Shown: piece after piece, positions 31,801 to 40,853 of the stretch
Layout of the letters: the number at the start of each line of letters is the position of its first letter
Position numbering within the stretch: position 1 is the first letter of the stretch
Assembly (NCBI GenBank): GCA_024276125.1
Contig: JAJRXT010000085.1
Location: forward strand, 1-64,000
DNA length: 64,000 bases
Source: a bacterium
GTDB lineage: Bacteria > SZUA-182 > SZUA-191 > JAJRXT01
Reading direction: 5' to 3'
Program-made: the position numbers and the translations under genes
The notes under the pieces: generated by a model
Database searches by the model: none
What the model was told of the DNA's origin: nothing
Seen by the model: only the letters and a program-made list of their open reading frames with translations

Positions 31801-34800
31801 CAAAGGCGACGGTATAGATGTAAAGGGCGGTCAAGGTACTATCGGCGTATCCGGCGCGCCCAATAATATCTACAACAACGGACGCCACGGAGTGGGTATG
31901 GCCAGCAACACTACGGCCACGCTGGCGTATAACAATATCTACAATAATACGGATCAGGGCGTTGGTATACAAGAGTCCGCCGCGCCTACGGTTCAGTTTA
32001 ATACTGTATACTCTCATACTGCGTACAGGCATTCGGGAATCGGTGTTATAGATACAGCCTCGCCTTATATTTATTCCAATACTCTTTACAATAATGAGAC
32101 CGGAATCGGTTTTGGCACGGGCAGCGCTGAGCGCAGCAATAATTTGGGAGATCAGACCGGTTTAGGCGCAACGCAAGTCAAATTGGACGGCGGCGCTAAC
32201 AACAATGACGACTACTATAACGGTATGATACTGGTATTGGGCGAGAGCTCTCTTGCCAGTCCAAAAGAGGTTTTAATTACGGATTATATTGGTACCAGTT
32301 ATTTGGCCACGGTTAGCCCAAGCTGGGATACTAATCCGTCAACCGGCGAGGCCTACACTATTTATGATATGTCGTATGCCGGTACGACTACTATAGATAA
32401 AAACTACATCTATAACAGCGAGTGGGGCGGTATTGGAGTATGGGGTACATCTAACGCCAATATTAATATCGTAAGTAACACACTGACCGGTAACAGCCAA
32501 GCTGGAATCGGTATGCAGTTTAATAACGGCGGGACTATAACCATACGCAATAATCCCAATATTTTTAATCACACCCGCGGTATAAGGCTGCAAAATAACA
32601 CTAATACCAATTTCTTTATTTTAAATAACAATTATATTGGTTCCAGTGCAAACGGCGGTATTTCGGCAGAGGATAATGTGGGTATTGATTTTACGGTTAA
32701 TGATAATACCATTGCCAGCAATGCCCACGGCGGGGTTAATATGCGCAATAATGACGGCGCCGGTAAATTGATTTTTAATAGAAATTCAATCAGAAACAAT
32801 ACAACGCAAGCCGGTATACAAATAGAAAATGCCGGAACGACTACTATGTTGGAAGAGGTTACTTTCTACTCCAATACCATTTATAATAATGCAAATCAAG
32901 CCGGTATCAGAATGAGAAATATACACATTAACGGCGTTTATACGGCGCTAAGTAATGTTATTACCAGTAACGGTCATTTGGGTATTGGTTTTGAAAACAG
33001 CACCGCCGCCAATGGCGTTATCGTAAGCAATAATAACCTGTCAGATAATACGGCAGGCGGCATAGGTATCCGCAATCCCAATGCCCAAAGCAATGGCATC
33101 AGCTTTATTCGCGGCACTAATAATGTAATTACCAGCAACGGCAATGTTCACGGCGCTTTTATGGTGGAAAGTATCCCCGGATTAACCTATGTGAGGGTGT
33201 ACTCCAACCGCATTAATAACAATGCCAATGGCGGCGTACTTATGCGCTATAATGCAATTACCGATAATCTTATTATAAGCGCTAATACCATTACCAATAA
33301 TACCGATTGGGGTATTGCACTGGATTCCAATAATGTAGATACTATTAATTCATTGAGGGTACAAAATAATACCTTAACCGCCAACAGAGGCGCTCTGGCG
33401 TTTAGAAGTAATCCGATAACCAGTATTAATATAAGCTATAACACCATGAACAGTAATATTAGCAGCGGCGCTATAGCGGCTGATAATAATACGGCGTTAG
33501 CGGATGTGCTTATTCACTCTAATATCATGCGCTATAATACCAGCCGCATGATAAAATACAGAAACAATTACGGAGCAAAGCTTACTGTAAGCAATAATAT
33601 TATCTCAAGTATGCAGGGTACCTCCGAAGGTATTCTACTTATGCAGGATAATACTATCCCCAGCTTCTACTTTATTAATAATATTATAACCAGCAATAAC
33701 TGCACTAAGGGCGCTATATCTACGCAAACCAATGTATTCACCGATCTGTTGATAGATAATAATGATTTTCGTAAAAACGGGCAACTGCCTTTTGTATCTG
33801 ACGATGATTTTAATAATCTTACCTTTGTGAATAATACTATTGCCAGTCACACGGAATCCGGTCTTAAAATTGACGGCAGCAGGATAAACATAACCAATAC
33901 CCTGTTGGTGAGCAACAACACCTTCCGCTTTAACGGCGGCAGTGACTCATCTGACCAACCGGGTGGAATCAGCATTAAAAACTTTAATGATGCGCTCACC
34001 ATAGCTCATAATATTATTCATTCAAATACGGCTACTTCTGTTACTACCGGCGCCCCTGGCGGTATTGGAATTGATGATTATTACGGTACGGCGCTTAATA
34101 TATACGATAATACTGTACGCTTTAATACGGGCGCCGGATTAGGCGTGGGCGGTATTGGGATAAGTGATAACAGCGGCGCTACCCCCGGTACGATTACTAT
34201 TTATGAGAATAATATCTACTCAAATATTGGTTCGGGCGGCGGAGCCGGCGGCGTTGGGCTTAGGGAAAACGCCGGAACGTTTATTTTAGAGCGCAATAAG
34301 ATTTATAATAATACAGGCGCCTCCCCCGGCGGTGAAGGCGTGGGAGTTAATTTATATCAGACTGATACCGGAGACGCCCCGGTTATCAGAAATAATATAG
34401 TCTATAAGAACAATCCATACGGCATTAAGATCAACCAAACCGGCAGTTCCGGCGTATATATATATCATAATACAGTAGCCTTTAATACCAATTATGGAAT
34501 AGACAGTTACGATTCGAGCACTCCGGCTACCGCGGTTGTTACTAATAATATTGTATGGAGTAATGGTATAGACTTATCTGCTTCAATCGGCGGGACGCCG
34601 TTTGCGGTTACTTATTGTGATGTGGAAGACGGTGCGATAGGAACCGGTAATATCAGCGATGATCCGCTTTTTTCCAATGCGGCGGCGGATGATTATCATA
34701 TATTAAGCAGCTCGCCTTGTGTTGATGCGGGAACTGATGTTGGTATTACCAATGACTATGATTTGGATACAAGACCTAGTAATTGGGGCTATGATATGGG

Positions 34801-34828
34801 CGCAGACGAGGTTGTTATTACAAAATGA
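28841..34828 (+). CDS. Giant beta-helix protein, part 2 (same frame, directly after the TAG)
   Basis: Same reading frame; 'VVIYKRALPASEIAQRF' is the continuation of the LamG C-terminus; beta-helix turns resume; ends DYDLDTRPSNWGYDMGADEVVITK*. Confidence 0.85.
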   Translation: MVIYKRALPASEIAQRFEQAMTTRHIRLEAVGGDITDHLYEFQYQQSGIASWITPPSSGIAACSYDLSYKYKPIFRGGQLRGNASTQMGVLGSYNDVFVYGMYVGGGVETVSAQDYATVTVENSASQGNNALQAKTQATINIINKNFINQIVRATDPGTTINILYGNRLSCLNHCDSNNPSYAGNSAEFNMIDSNWAGTTISMYSHTFKARQNNEMTPGFVVSGLAQVYLWWGNKMKNMKKRDSSQIWWVGYTGFDPADKWNTYTDGAQATNTFSGRILGADYTWVYFAGNSGSLGSVTVDRGVAQLLSNNLTNAAFNFSWYDAQGSFTATDNVLTGFDLGFKVCESGCPTTVARNTFYDMTTGFQTAGSGNTYDNVFEGCGIGGRAKWNTMNVHDNVFYNNTNGFKSQGNASVYNNTFRYNSIGYASKGSSANVYDNTFYNNTTSGAQKLGGTLTFTGNLLYSNGSGNAITAPGDRPDAGVRALACDATVTNNTFLDNNAIAIGFADQNSLQTVTISSNSITDNYLGGIGIGVYNGASALIDGNVTTTQWVTNSADVTLPHWVYFDLDDTTTVSQVKIYAGAEVLSWDVYISDDTQNWGAKVDTFSAGGGSGWYYSTNKLGNSGRYLKLQSNGGADNRINGDFFEIEYIESPIGTGITWESPSDGVVCSLPPNEGAIVIDNSVSTNIIRDNGRSGISFADATNVTIQNNFIVSNGTAGYEDSQGYPDASGIRAKNAVYVQNQITSNIIRYNTFSGFASYGSAGYIGPNNEITYNGDNVLGFICNDLKGGAGSGNGAVSVRNLDVADTLIVSGNVIENNILNTIARRDCNGTVRLDGALWSDCGQGSWDKSDAVVFIDDDGIYVNGVFRTASLILDCSDMLFSDLNSGISSGAAAWGVSVAAGVSGAAIRNCDINYNNTSCNTYGLGSANMGGGIFVGPGGEAQIYSNTIRYNGCEKPAYGNGGSAGIVMRCVDSNVIVSNNDIFNNKGDGIDVKGGQGTIGVSGAPNNIYNNGRHGVGMASNTTATLAYNNIYNNTDQGVGIQESAAPTVQFNTVYSHTAYRHSGIGVIDTASPYIYSNTLYNNETGIGFGTGSAERSNNLGDQTGLGATQVKLDGGANNNDDYYNGMILVLGESSLASPKEVLITDYIGTSYLATVSPSWDTNPSTGEAYTIYDMSYAGTTTIDKNYIYNSEWGGIGVWGTSNANINIVSNTLTGNSQAGIGMQFNNGGTITIRNNPNIFNHTRGIRLQNNTNTNFFILNNNYIGSSANGGISAEDNVGIDFTVNDNTIASNAHGGVNMRNNDGAGKLIFNRNSIRNNTTQAGIQIENAGTTTMLEEVTFYSNTIYNNANQAGIRMRNIHINGVYTALSNVITSNGHLGIGFENSTAANGVIVSNNNLSDNTAGGIGIRNPNAQSNGISFIRGTNNVITSNGNVHGAFMVESIPGLTYVRVYSNRINNNANGGVLMRYNAITDNLIISANTITNNTDWGIALDSNNVDTINSLRVQNNTLTANRGALAFRSNPITSINISYNTMNSNISSGAIAADNNTALADVLIHSNIMRYNTSRMIKYRNNYGAKLTVSNNIISSMQGTSEGILLMQDNTIPSFYFINNIITSNNCTKGAISTQTNVFTDLLIDNNDFRKNGQLPFVSDDDFNNLTFVNNTIASHTESGLKIDGSRINITNTLLVSNNTFRFNGGSDSSDQPGGISIKNFNDALTIAHNIIHSNTATSVTTGAPGGIGIDDYYGTALNIYDNTVRFNTGAGLGVGGIGISDNSGATPGTITIYENNIYSNIGSGGGAGGVGLRENAGTFILERNKIYNNTGASPGGEGVGVNLYQTDTGDAPVIRNNIVYKNNPYGIKINQTGSSGVYIYHNTVAFNTNYGIDSYDSSTPATAVVTNNIVWSNGIDLSASIGGTPFAVTYCDVEDGAIGTGNISDDPLFSNAAADDYHILSSSPCVDAGTDVGITNDYDLDTRPSNWGYDMGADEVVITK

Positions 34829-37286
34829 TGCAGTCAACCAAACCGCACAGCGCACAGACGGCAGTCTGCTGGTGGATGTACGTCATCAGGGACGCGATTT
34901 GGACGGAAATTCTGTAGCTTATGTGCTTACGGATTCTGAATTCTCTAGTAATGGCTCAACCTGGGTTGATATGTCAAACAGTATGGGTATGCAGAATTTT
35001 ACTTCCAGTTGGGCGGATTACAGCTTTGTTTGGAGCGTGGGAGTTGATTTGCCCAATACTGAGGATAGTACGGTTTATGCCAGACTGCGCGTACAAGACC
35101 CGCTTAATCAGAGTAACCAGTGGACGGAAAGCGTTTTTGCGGTGGATACCAAAGCGCCGGGCTCTCCGTCTCCATTACAGGATACCGTAAGGACTACCAA
35201 TACGATTGATCTTAGCTGGACGGCTTCCAGTGACGGCAATTGGTTACAATATGAGATTATATACACTACTGCCAGTCCGGTACAGCGGCCTTGTGCAGCT
35301 TGCGGGTTAGAGACGGTTTTAGGCGCAAGTACAGTAAGCAGCGCTATTGCCGGCTTGCAGCCGAATACTACCTATTATATGAACATCTGGGCGGTGGACA
35401 GCTTTGGCAATACCGCCTCTGCGACTGAAATCAGTACCACCACCTGCGGCCTGCCGGCCTCGGCGGTAGGCGGTAATAAATTTGAACCGGCCAGCGGGGC
35501 TACAGGAGTATCCGTTATGGGGCTTGACTTAAAATGGGTGGCCGCAAGCGGCGCCGCATCATATGACGCTATTTTCAGTTCCAATAAAACAGCGGTGACT
35601 AATGGTACGGCCATATTGTGTGATGACACTGTAAACACCAATTGCAGCGTGGGTTATACCCTGCAAACCAGTACCACTTACTGGTGGAAAGTCAACAGTA
35701 ATACCAACTGCGGTGATACTACCGTGGATACGAGTATTTACAGCTTTAGTACAACAAGTGCTGTAAGTTGTAATTTTACGGTATGTACGGAAGCGCATTG
35801 TAATAATCCGGGTTCCGGTTATTATCAGAGTATACAAGGCGCAATAGATGCCTCCAGTAATACTGATACAATTTGCGTATCCAATGGCGCTTATACGGAG
35901 AATATCGACTTTAAGGGTAAGGCTATTACCGTACAGTCTATGAACGGGGCGGCTAATGCCATAATTCAGGCTAATACTAATGATTCGGTGGTGCATTTTA
36001 TGACTGGTGAGACCTCGACCAGCATATTAGACGGATTTACCGTTAAAGGCGGAACTTATGGCCACGGCGGTGTCGGCGGCGGGATTTATATAGGCAATGG
36101 ATCGCCTACCATTCAAAACTGTACAATTAGGGATAATTATACTACTACTTACAGTAATGGCGGCGGCGGTATATTTGTAGATACCAGCGGTTATGTTACG
36201 CTTACCAATTGCAACATATTAAGTAATAAGAGCAGATACGGCGGCGGACTAAGGCTCATGGGTACGGCCACTGATTCTACCATTACCAGTTGTCTGTTTA
36301 GGAATAACAGCGGCGATCCGGCTGCCAGCGGTATGGGCGGCGGGCTTTATGCCAGCGGTAATGTAACTGTTGACAGTTCTATTTTTACCGATAACTTAGC
36401 CGGTCAGAATGGCGGCGGTATATACTTAACTAACAGTAAAACACTTACGATTACTAATACTAGGATCAGCGGTAATTATACCTCTCAGTTTGACGGCGGC
36501 GGTTTCTATCTGGATGATAATACTTTGGTCACCATGTCTAATACCATTATTACCAGTAATTACGCTCGTTACGGCGGCGGTATACTTGGCGACCCGGGCG
36601 CAGATATGAAGATATACAGTTGCAGCTTAAGAAATAATATGGCTTCAATAAGCGGTCTTGACGGCGTGGCGATTAAGCTAAACGGCGGTGATTTTGTACT
36701 CAAAGATTCTGTGTTATACAGTAATGCGGCCAGAGGCGGCGGCGGTATCTATATGAGCGGAACATTTTCTGTTGCGGCTGTTATTGAGAATACAACCTTT
36801 GGCAGGAATAGGACTAAATACAGCACTTCTGCCTGGCCTAGAGGCGGCGGTATTAACCTTAGTGATGCAACTTTGAATATTACAAATTGTACCTTTAGTG
36901 AAAACTGGGCATTTGGCGGCGGCGGAGCTATTAAGGTAAACAGCGGTACGCTGACTGTTAAGAATTCTATATTGTACGGGGATACGGCGGATAACGGCTC
37001 TGCTGAAATAGAGGGTACGGCAACAGTGACCTATTCGGATGTTCAAGGCGGGTATACCGGTACTGGTAATATTAATTCTGATCCGCTGTTTGTAGGCAGC
37101 GGGGATTATCATATAGTATGCAGCGATCCGGTCAACAATTGTTCGCCGTGTATAGACAGAGCGACCAGTACCGGAGCGCCGGATCATGATATTGATAAAG
37201 AGGCCAGACCGTATGATTATAATGACACTTACAGACCGAATAATCCATCTGCATACGATATGGGCTCAGATGAATACAGACCATAG
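34827..37286 (+). CDS. Giant beta-helix protein, part 3 (+1 frame relative to part 2): FnIII-like and beta-helix domains
   Basis: The provided ORF begins at 34719, but its first ~36 residues are an out-of-frame reading of part 2; coding character starts at 'DAVNQTAQRTDGSLLVDVRH'; contains FnIII-like 'APGSPSPLQDTVRTTNTIDLSWTAS' and beta-helix ending 'YDMGSDEYRP'. Confidence 0.75.
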   Translation, partial: DAVNQTAQRTDGSLLVDVRHQGRDLDGNSVAYVLTDSEFSSNGSTWVDMSNSMGMQNFTSSWADYSFVWSVGVDLPNTEDSTVYARLRVQDPLNQSNQWTESVFAVDTKAPGSPSPLQDTVRTTNTIDLSWTASSDGNWLQYEIIYTTASPVQRPCAACGLETVLGASTVSSAIAGLQPNTTYYMNIWAVDSFGNTASATEISTTTCGLPASAVGGNKFEPASGATGVSVMGLDLKWVAASGAASYDAIFSSNKTAVTNGTAILCDDTVNTNCSVGYTLQTSTTYWWKVNSNTNCGDTTVDTSIYSFSTTSAVSCNFTVCTEAHCNNPGSGYYQSIQGAIDASSNTDTICVSNGAYTENIDFKGKAITVQSMNGAANAIIQANTNDSVVHFMTGETSTSILDGFTVKGGTYGHGGVGGGIYIGNGSPTIQNCTIRDNYTTTYSNGGGGIFVDTSGYVTLTNCNILSNKSRYGGGLRLMGTATDSTITSCLFRNNSGDPAASGMGGGLYASGNVTVDSSIFTDNLAGQNGGGIYLTNSKTLTITNTRISGNYTSQFDGGGFYLDDNTLVTMSNTIITSNYARYGGGILGDPGADMKIYSCSLRNNMASISGLDGVAIKLNGGDFVLKDSVLYSNAARGGGGIYMSGTFSVAAVIENTTFGRNRTKYSTSAWPRGGGINLSDATLNITNCTFSENWAFGGGGAIKVNSGTLTVKNSILYGDTADNGSAEIEGTATVTYSDVQGGYTGTGNINSDPLFVGSGDYHIVCSDPVNNCSPCIDRATSTGAPDHDIDKEARPYDYNDTYRPNNPSAYDMGSDEYRP

Positions 37287-37300
37287 AGGCTGTGTTGTAA

Positions 37301-37526
37301 TTAACCTGAGTTCGGTATAAGTACACCAACATATTGTTATATATCAACGTGAGTTCGACATAAGAAATATTAAAATATTATTACATATCAACTAATTGAT
37401 GTAAATCAATGTAGGGGAGGGGCTTGTCCCCTCCCGCGCTGGTGCGGCTTGTCTAATCCCATAGGACAAGCCGTAAGCCCCTACAAATTAATAAAATCAA
37501 CAAATTTTATGTCGAACTCAGGTTAA
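37301..37526. repeat. MITE-like element (family C) with TIR TTAACCTGAGTTCG..ATAA / TTATGTCGAACTCAGGTTAA
   Basis: Inverted termini read at 37301 and 37526; right-end sequence also at about 1786-1836 and 6950-7000. Confidence 0.6.
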
Positions 37527-37784
37527 TTAGAAAAATTATTATTTCCTGTCATTCCCACGAAAACGGGAATCCATAAGTTCATAGTATAGTAAATCCAATT
37601 TTAAAGCTAAAGAAAACAATCCGTTTCTTATAGCCTAACAAGTGTCAGATTTTTAGAATCTGATACCACAAGTCTGCACCAAAGGTGCGATATCTTCTTG
37701 AAAAAACTGGATTCCTGCCTTTGAAATATCTATTAACCAAGAGCATGTCAAACAGTTTTATCCTGGCAAAAAGATTATGTAGCT

Positions 37785-37877
37785 CTATTGAGTAAGGTTT
37801 TTTTGGTCAGCCAGTTTTTTGTTAAGTTCTTGAGCTGGAGTTTGCATGTTAATTCCTCCATGAGGGCGTTGGCAGTT
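37785..37877 (-). pseudogene. C-terminal fragment of IS3/IS481-type rve transposase
   Basis: NCQRPHGGINMQTPAQELNKKLADQKNLTQ*, the usual 'N..RPH.GL...TPAE' transposase end; interrupted upstream by a palindrome. Confidence 0.55.
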
Positions 37878-37943
37878 ATCACGGTAGTCGGGCTCGTCCC
37901 TGAGCCTGACTACCGTGTGTTTTTGAATGCAACTTGGTATTAG

Positions 37944-38090
37944 TTAGCTTGCGAAAAAGTAACTCTTGGGCACGATGGCACAAGCTGTTACTAGGCGCTC
38001 AAAGAGCCGCCCTTCCCATTTTCAACGATTAAAGCGATAACAAAATTCATCTAAATAATCTTGTAAATGTTTGCGGTCTATGCCATGAAA
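37944..38090 (-). pseudogene. C-terminal fragment of IS1595-type transposase with internal TGA
   Basis: FHGIDRKHLQDYLDEFCYRFNR*KWEGRLFERLVTACAI; typical HGVs.KHLQ.YLDEF.YRFNRR end with R->TGA. Confidence 0.7.
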
Positions 38091-38094
38091 AGGT

Positions 38095-38253
38095 ATGAAA
38101 AGTGCAAGAGCATTAACAAGAACTAAAATACTTCTTCTTATTAATAAAGGAGATAGCAAAACAACAACAAGCATTCTGGATATAAGCAGGCATACTGTTT
38201 CTTATATCAAAGAAAAATATAGGAATGAAGGCTTAAGGCCGCATATTTCATAA
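38095..38253 (+). pseudogene. N-terminal HTH fragment resembling IS630-type transposase
   Basis: MKSARALTRTKILLLINKGDSKTTTSILDISRHTVSYIKEKYRNEGLRPHIS*. Confidence 0.5.
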
Positions 38254-38641
38254 AACATTGCAATTGTTTGTTAAAATGGCTTATAAAACAATAGAATAAG
38301 CCAATATCTAAGAAAATATAATTTGTATTTTTACGCTTCCAATAGAAAGTTTGTAAAATACAAACTATATTTTAAAGAACCTCTGTAAGTATATATAAAA
38401 GGTATTGTATGTAAAATAATCTGTGCAAAAATTAAACATGTAAAGATGCTAGACAGCGCTTTATAAATAAATAGGATTATACTCTGCGCTTTAAAATGAC
38501 ATATTAGGATAAAATAAACGCAAAGACTTACAAAAGGATGTACTGGTTCTTGATAATAGGTACAACGCGTACATAAAAGTTTCTGTACCTCAATGCAAGT
38601 TGTTATGGATTTGATTAGCAAAATCAATGAGAGGTAAAGCG

Positions 38642-40000
38642 ATGAAAAATTACCTGTGGTTTAGCAAAAAAATTGTAGGAAAAATTTTTTGCGTTTGTAT
38701 TATATACATTTTATTTACACCTTGTACATCTTTAAGCGCAGAGGCTGTACCCAAAACTTTTGAAGTTGCTTTTGAGCAAGACCCTTATGAATTGGTAATG
38801 ACGGCGGAAAAATACCGCATGGAATTTGTTAAAGATGATCTGGAAAAAAATTTCTACGATACCTATTTTGATAATGCCTTGAAATTATATGATAAAGCGC
38901 TGTTTAGAGACCCTAATTTTGGCTATGGTTACTTAAGTTATGGCTACTTATATTTGCTGGGCGCCGAGTATTATAATAAAAAGAAGGATGCTTTATATAA
39001 AAAAGCTGAGGCATGTTTTATACAGTCGGCAAGTGTAAGACCGAGCTATATTGAGCCCTATTATTATTTATTTCAAGTTTATACATTACAAGAGAAGTGG
39101 GATAAGGCTGATGAGATTCTGTTAAAATATAGCAATAAAAGCCAGTTTGATTCATATTATTATGCCTGGCTGGGGTACCGTATTATCTTGGAAAATGATG
39201 ATAATAAGCAGGCGGCTTATAAAGAGTATAAAAAAGCAATAAAGCTTAATACCCATCCGGCGCCGTTTAATTGGGCTAATAAGTACATTAACAAATCATG
39301 GGGGTATATACCGCATCCTCCATTTCCAATTCCTACTTTATTAAAAAGAGAGATTCACCCTTCTTCATTAAATATGACGCTTGAAATTAACTTGTTTGAA
39401 GATCAAACAAGGAAGGTAAGAAACTTAAAAAAGGTTGTCCCTAGGCTGCTTGCTACTGTCCTCTTTAAAAGAGGACGCTTTGAGATAGTTCAAAGCAATA
39501 TAATCAAGGATAAACAAAGCGCCGATTTGGATGCGGTTATTATCGGAGATTTTGTCCGTATAAATACACAAAAAAAAGAACTTCTATTGGACATCAAGGC
39601 GGTTAATCCTCAAACAGGGCAGGTTTTATTGGCCGAGTCTCTAAGCATGCCATACACAGAAAAGGGCAAAGAAGTGGAGGTCAGTCAAAAGGAAATTGAA
39701 AAAACGGCTGATATGATAGAGATAAAACTGGCCAAAATGGAAGGCAGAATTATACGTATTAAAGGCGAATATATTACCGTAAATATGGGAAAACAACAAG
39801 GGATAAAATCCGGCCTTAAAGCATATATTCTGGATAAGGAACTTAGAATTTCCGACCCTCAGGCAATGGAAATACTAAATAAAGAAATATTCATCGGAGA
39901 GATTATATTTGAAGTAGTAGGAGATGAAATTTCCGAAGCCAAACTACTAACCAAGGGAAGAATTTCTGCTAAAATAGGCAATATAGTAATTCTCAAGTGA
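38642..40000 (+). CDS. Secreted TPR protein with FlgT_C-like C-terminal domain
   Basis: N-terminal hydrophobic signal; TPR-like helices (residues ~80-230); C-terminal 'GRIIRIKGEYITVNMGKQQGIKSGLKAYIL' resembles FlgT C-terminal domain. Confidence 0.5.
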   Translation: MKNYLWFSKKIVGKIFCVCIIYILFTPCTSLSAEAVPKTFEVAFEQDPYELVMTAEKYRMEFVKDDLEKNFYDTYFDNALKLYDKALFRDPNFGYGYLSYGYLYLLGAEYYNKKKDALYKKAEACFIQSASVRPSYIEPYYYLFQVYTLQEKWDKADEILLKYSNKSQFDSYYYAWLGYRIILENDDNKQAAYKEYKKAIKLNTHPAPFNWANKYINKSWGYIPHPPFPIPTLLKREIHPSSLNMTLEINLFEDQTRKVRNLKKVVPRLLATVLFKRGRFEIVQSNIIKDKQSADLDAVIIGDFVRINTQKKELLLDIKAVNPQTGQVLLAESLSMPYTEKGKEVEVSQKEIEKTADMIEIKLAKMEGRIIRIKGEYITVNMGKQQGIKSGLKAYILDKELRISDPQAMEILNKEIFIGEIIFEVVGDEISEAKLLTKGRISAKIGNIVILK

Positions 40001-40049
40001 ATTATTGTATGTTAAGGTAAGTTTGGCATAATTAACTTATTTATAAAGG

Positions 40050-40268
40050 ATAAAACCTTGGGGGAAACCCTTCTTAAAAGAAGGGTTATCCCCCAAACCC
40101 CCTTCCCAAGAACTTTAATTCAAGGAATTTGGGTGGCGGCACATATTATCTTGCAATAATATTTATAACTGTCATTATTGTGCCGCCAGCCAAATTCCTT
40201 TAGATTGAAAGTTTTTGGGAGGAGTGTGAGGAACACTTTTTTCAAAAAGGGTTGCTCACGGTTTTGTC
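40050..40268. repeat. About 220-bp imperfect palindrome
   Basis: Inner arms aaggaatttgggtggcggcaca (40122-40143) / tgtgccgccagccaaattcctt (40179-40200), extended outward on both sides to taaaacc.../...ggttttg. Confidence 0.75.
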
Positions 40269-40503
40269 TTTTACAAATAAATTTAATCAATCATGCCGAA
40301 TTCACGTTTTTTCAACATCCTCCACAAAATCCGCAGGTAAAAATGTATAACAAATAATTTCCCCTGCTTTCTGGCCGATATGCTCTATCCTGAAGGTACA
40401 CATTGAGTCAGATTAACTCCCGAATTGTTCGGGCGATTAATCAACCAATGTTTATTTTGGGGAAAGTATTTGACATTAAATACTCTAAATGGTAATATTA
40501 TAA

Positions 40504-40519
40504 CTGAACAGTTGTTCAG
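40504..40519. promoter_or_regulatory. SmtB/CadC-type operator CTGAACAGTTGTTCAG
   Basis: Perfect inverted repeat TGAACA-GT-TGTTCA, resembles SmtB/ArsR-family metal operators; upstream of holin-like and arsR-type genes. Confidence 0.8.
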
Positions 40520-40568
40520 ACGTTAAATTGTATGCTCTCGCAAATTAAGATAGCTGGAGGTATTAAAG

Positions 40569-40835
40569 ATGTACAAACTAAATGTAAAGGCGCTGGCTGT
40601 TGCGCTAGGCGTTTTATGGTCGGTTTGTATGTTATTTGCCGGTTGGGGCTCCATGTTTGGCTGGGGAGGAAAACTTGTTGAAGTGATGGCTTCTGTTTAT
40701 ATTGGGTACACACCGACTTTTTGGGGCGCTCTGATCGGAGCAATGTGGGGATTTATTGACGGCGCAATCGGGGGAGCAATAATCGCTTTTGTCTATAATA
40801 TTATTGCCCGGGAAAAAACAGCTGCTCGTGTATAA
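40569..40835 (+). CDS. Small two-TM holin-like membrane protein
   Basis: 88 aa; 'YIGYTPTFWGALIGAMWGFIDGAIGGAIIAFVYN' typical of proteins annotated as bacteriophage holin-like. Confidence 0.65.
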   Translation: MYKLNVKALAVALGVLWSVCMLFAGWGSMFGWGGKLVEVMASVYIGYTPTFWGALIGAMWGFIDGAIGGAIIAFVYNIIAREKTAARV

Positions 40836-40853
40836 AAGGGAGAATAAGTGCTG

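Noticed and set aside
34719-34826. N-terminal MLMRELMLVLPMTMIWIQDLVIGAMIW of the third giant-gene ORF as a signal peptide/TM start
   Set aside because: It is the out-of-frame translation of the C-terminus of part 2 (VDAGTDVGITNDYDLDTRPSNWGYDMG), so its hydrophobicity is accidental.
14840-37286. Many 60-190 aa ORFs on the opposite strand or alternate frames inside the giant gene (e.g. 23831-24397 -, 36714-37187 -)
   Set aside because: They are shadow ORFs of repetitive N/G/I-rich coding sequence; no RBS or recognisable domain, and the host frame is clearly coding.
14840-37286. Regular N-x-I-x-x-N repeats in DNA could look like a CRISPR or tandem array
   Set aside because: Period and sequence vary, the repeats are protein-level beta-helix turns, and there are no direct DNA repeats with unique spacers.
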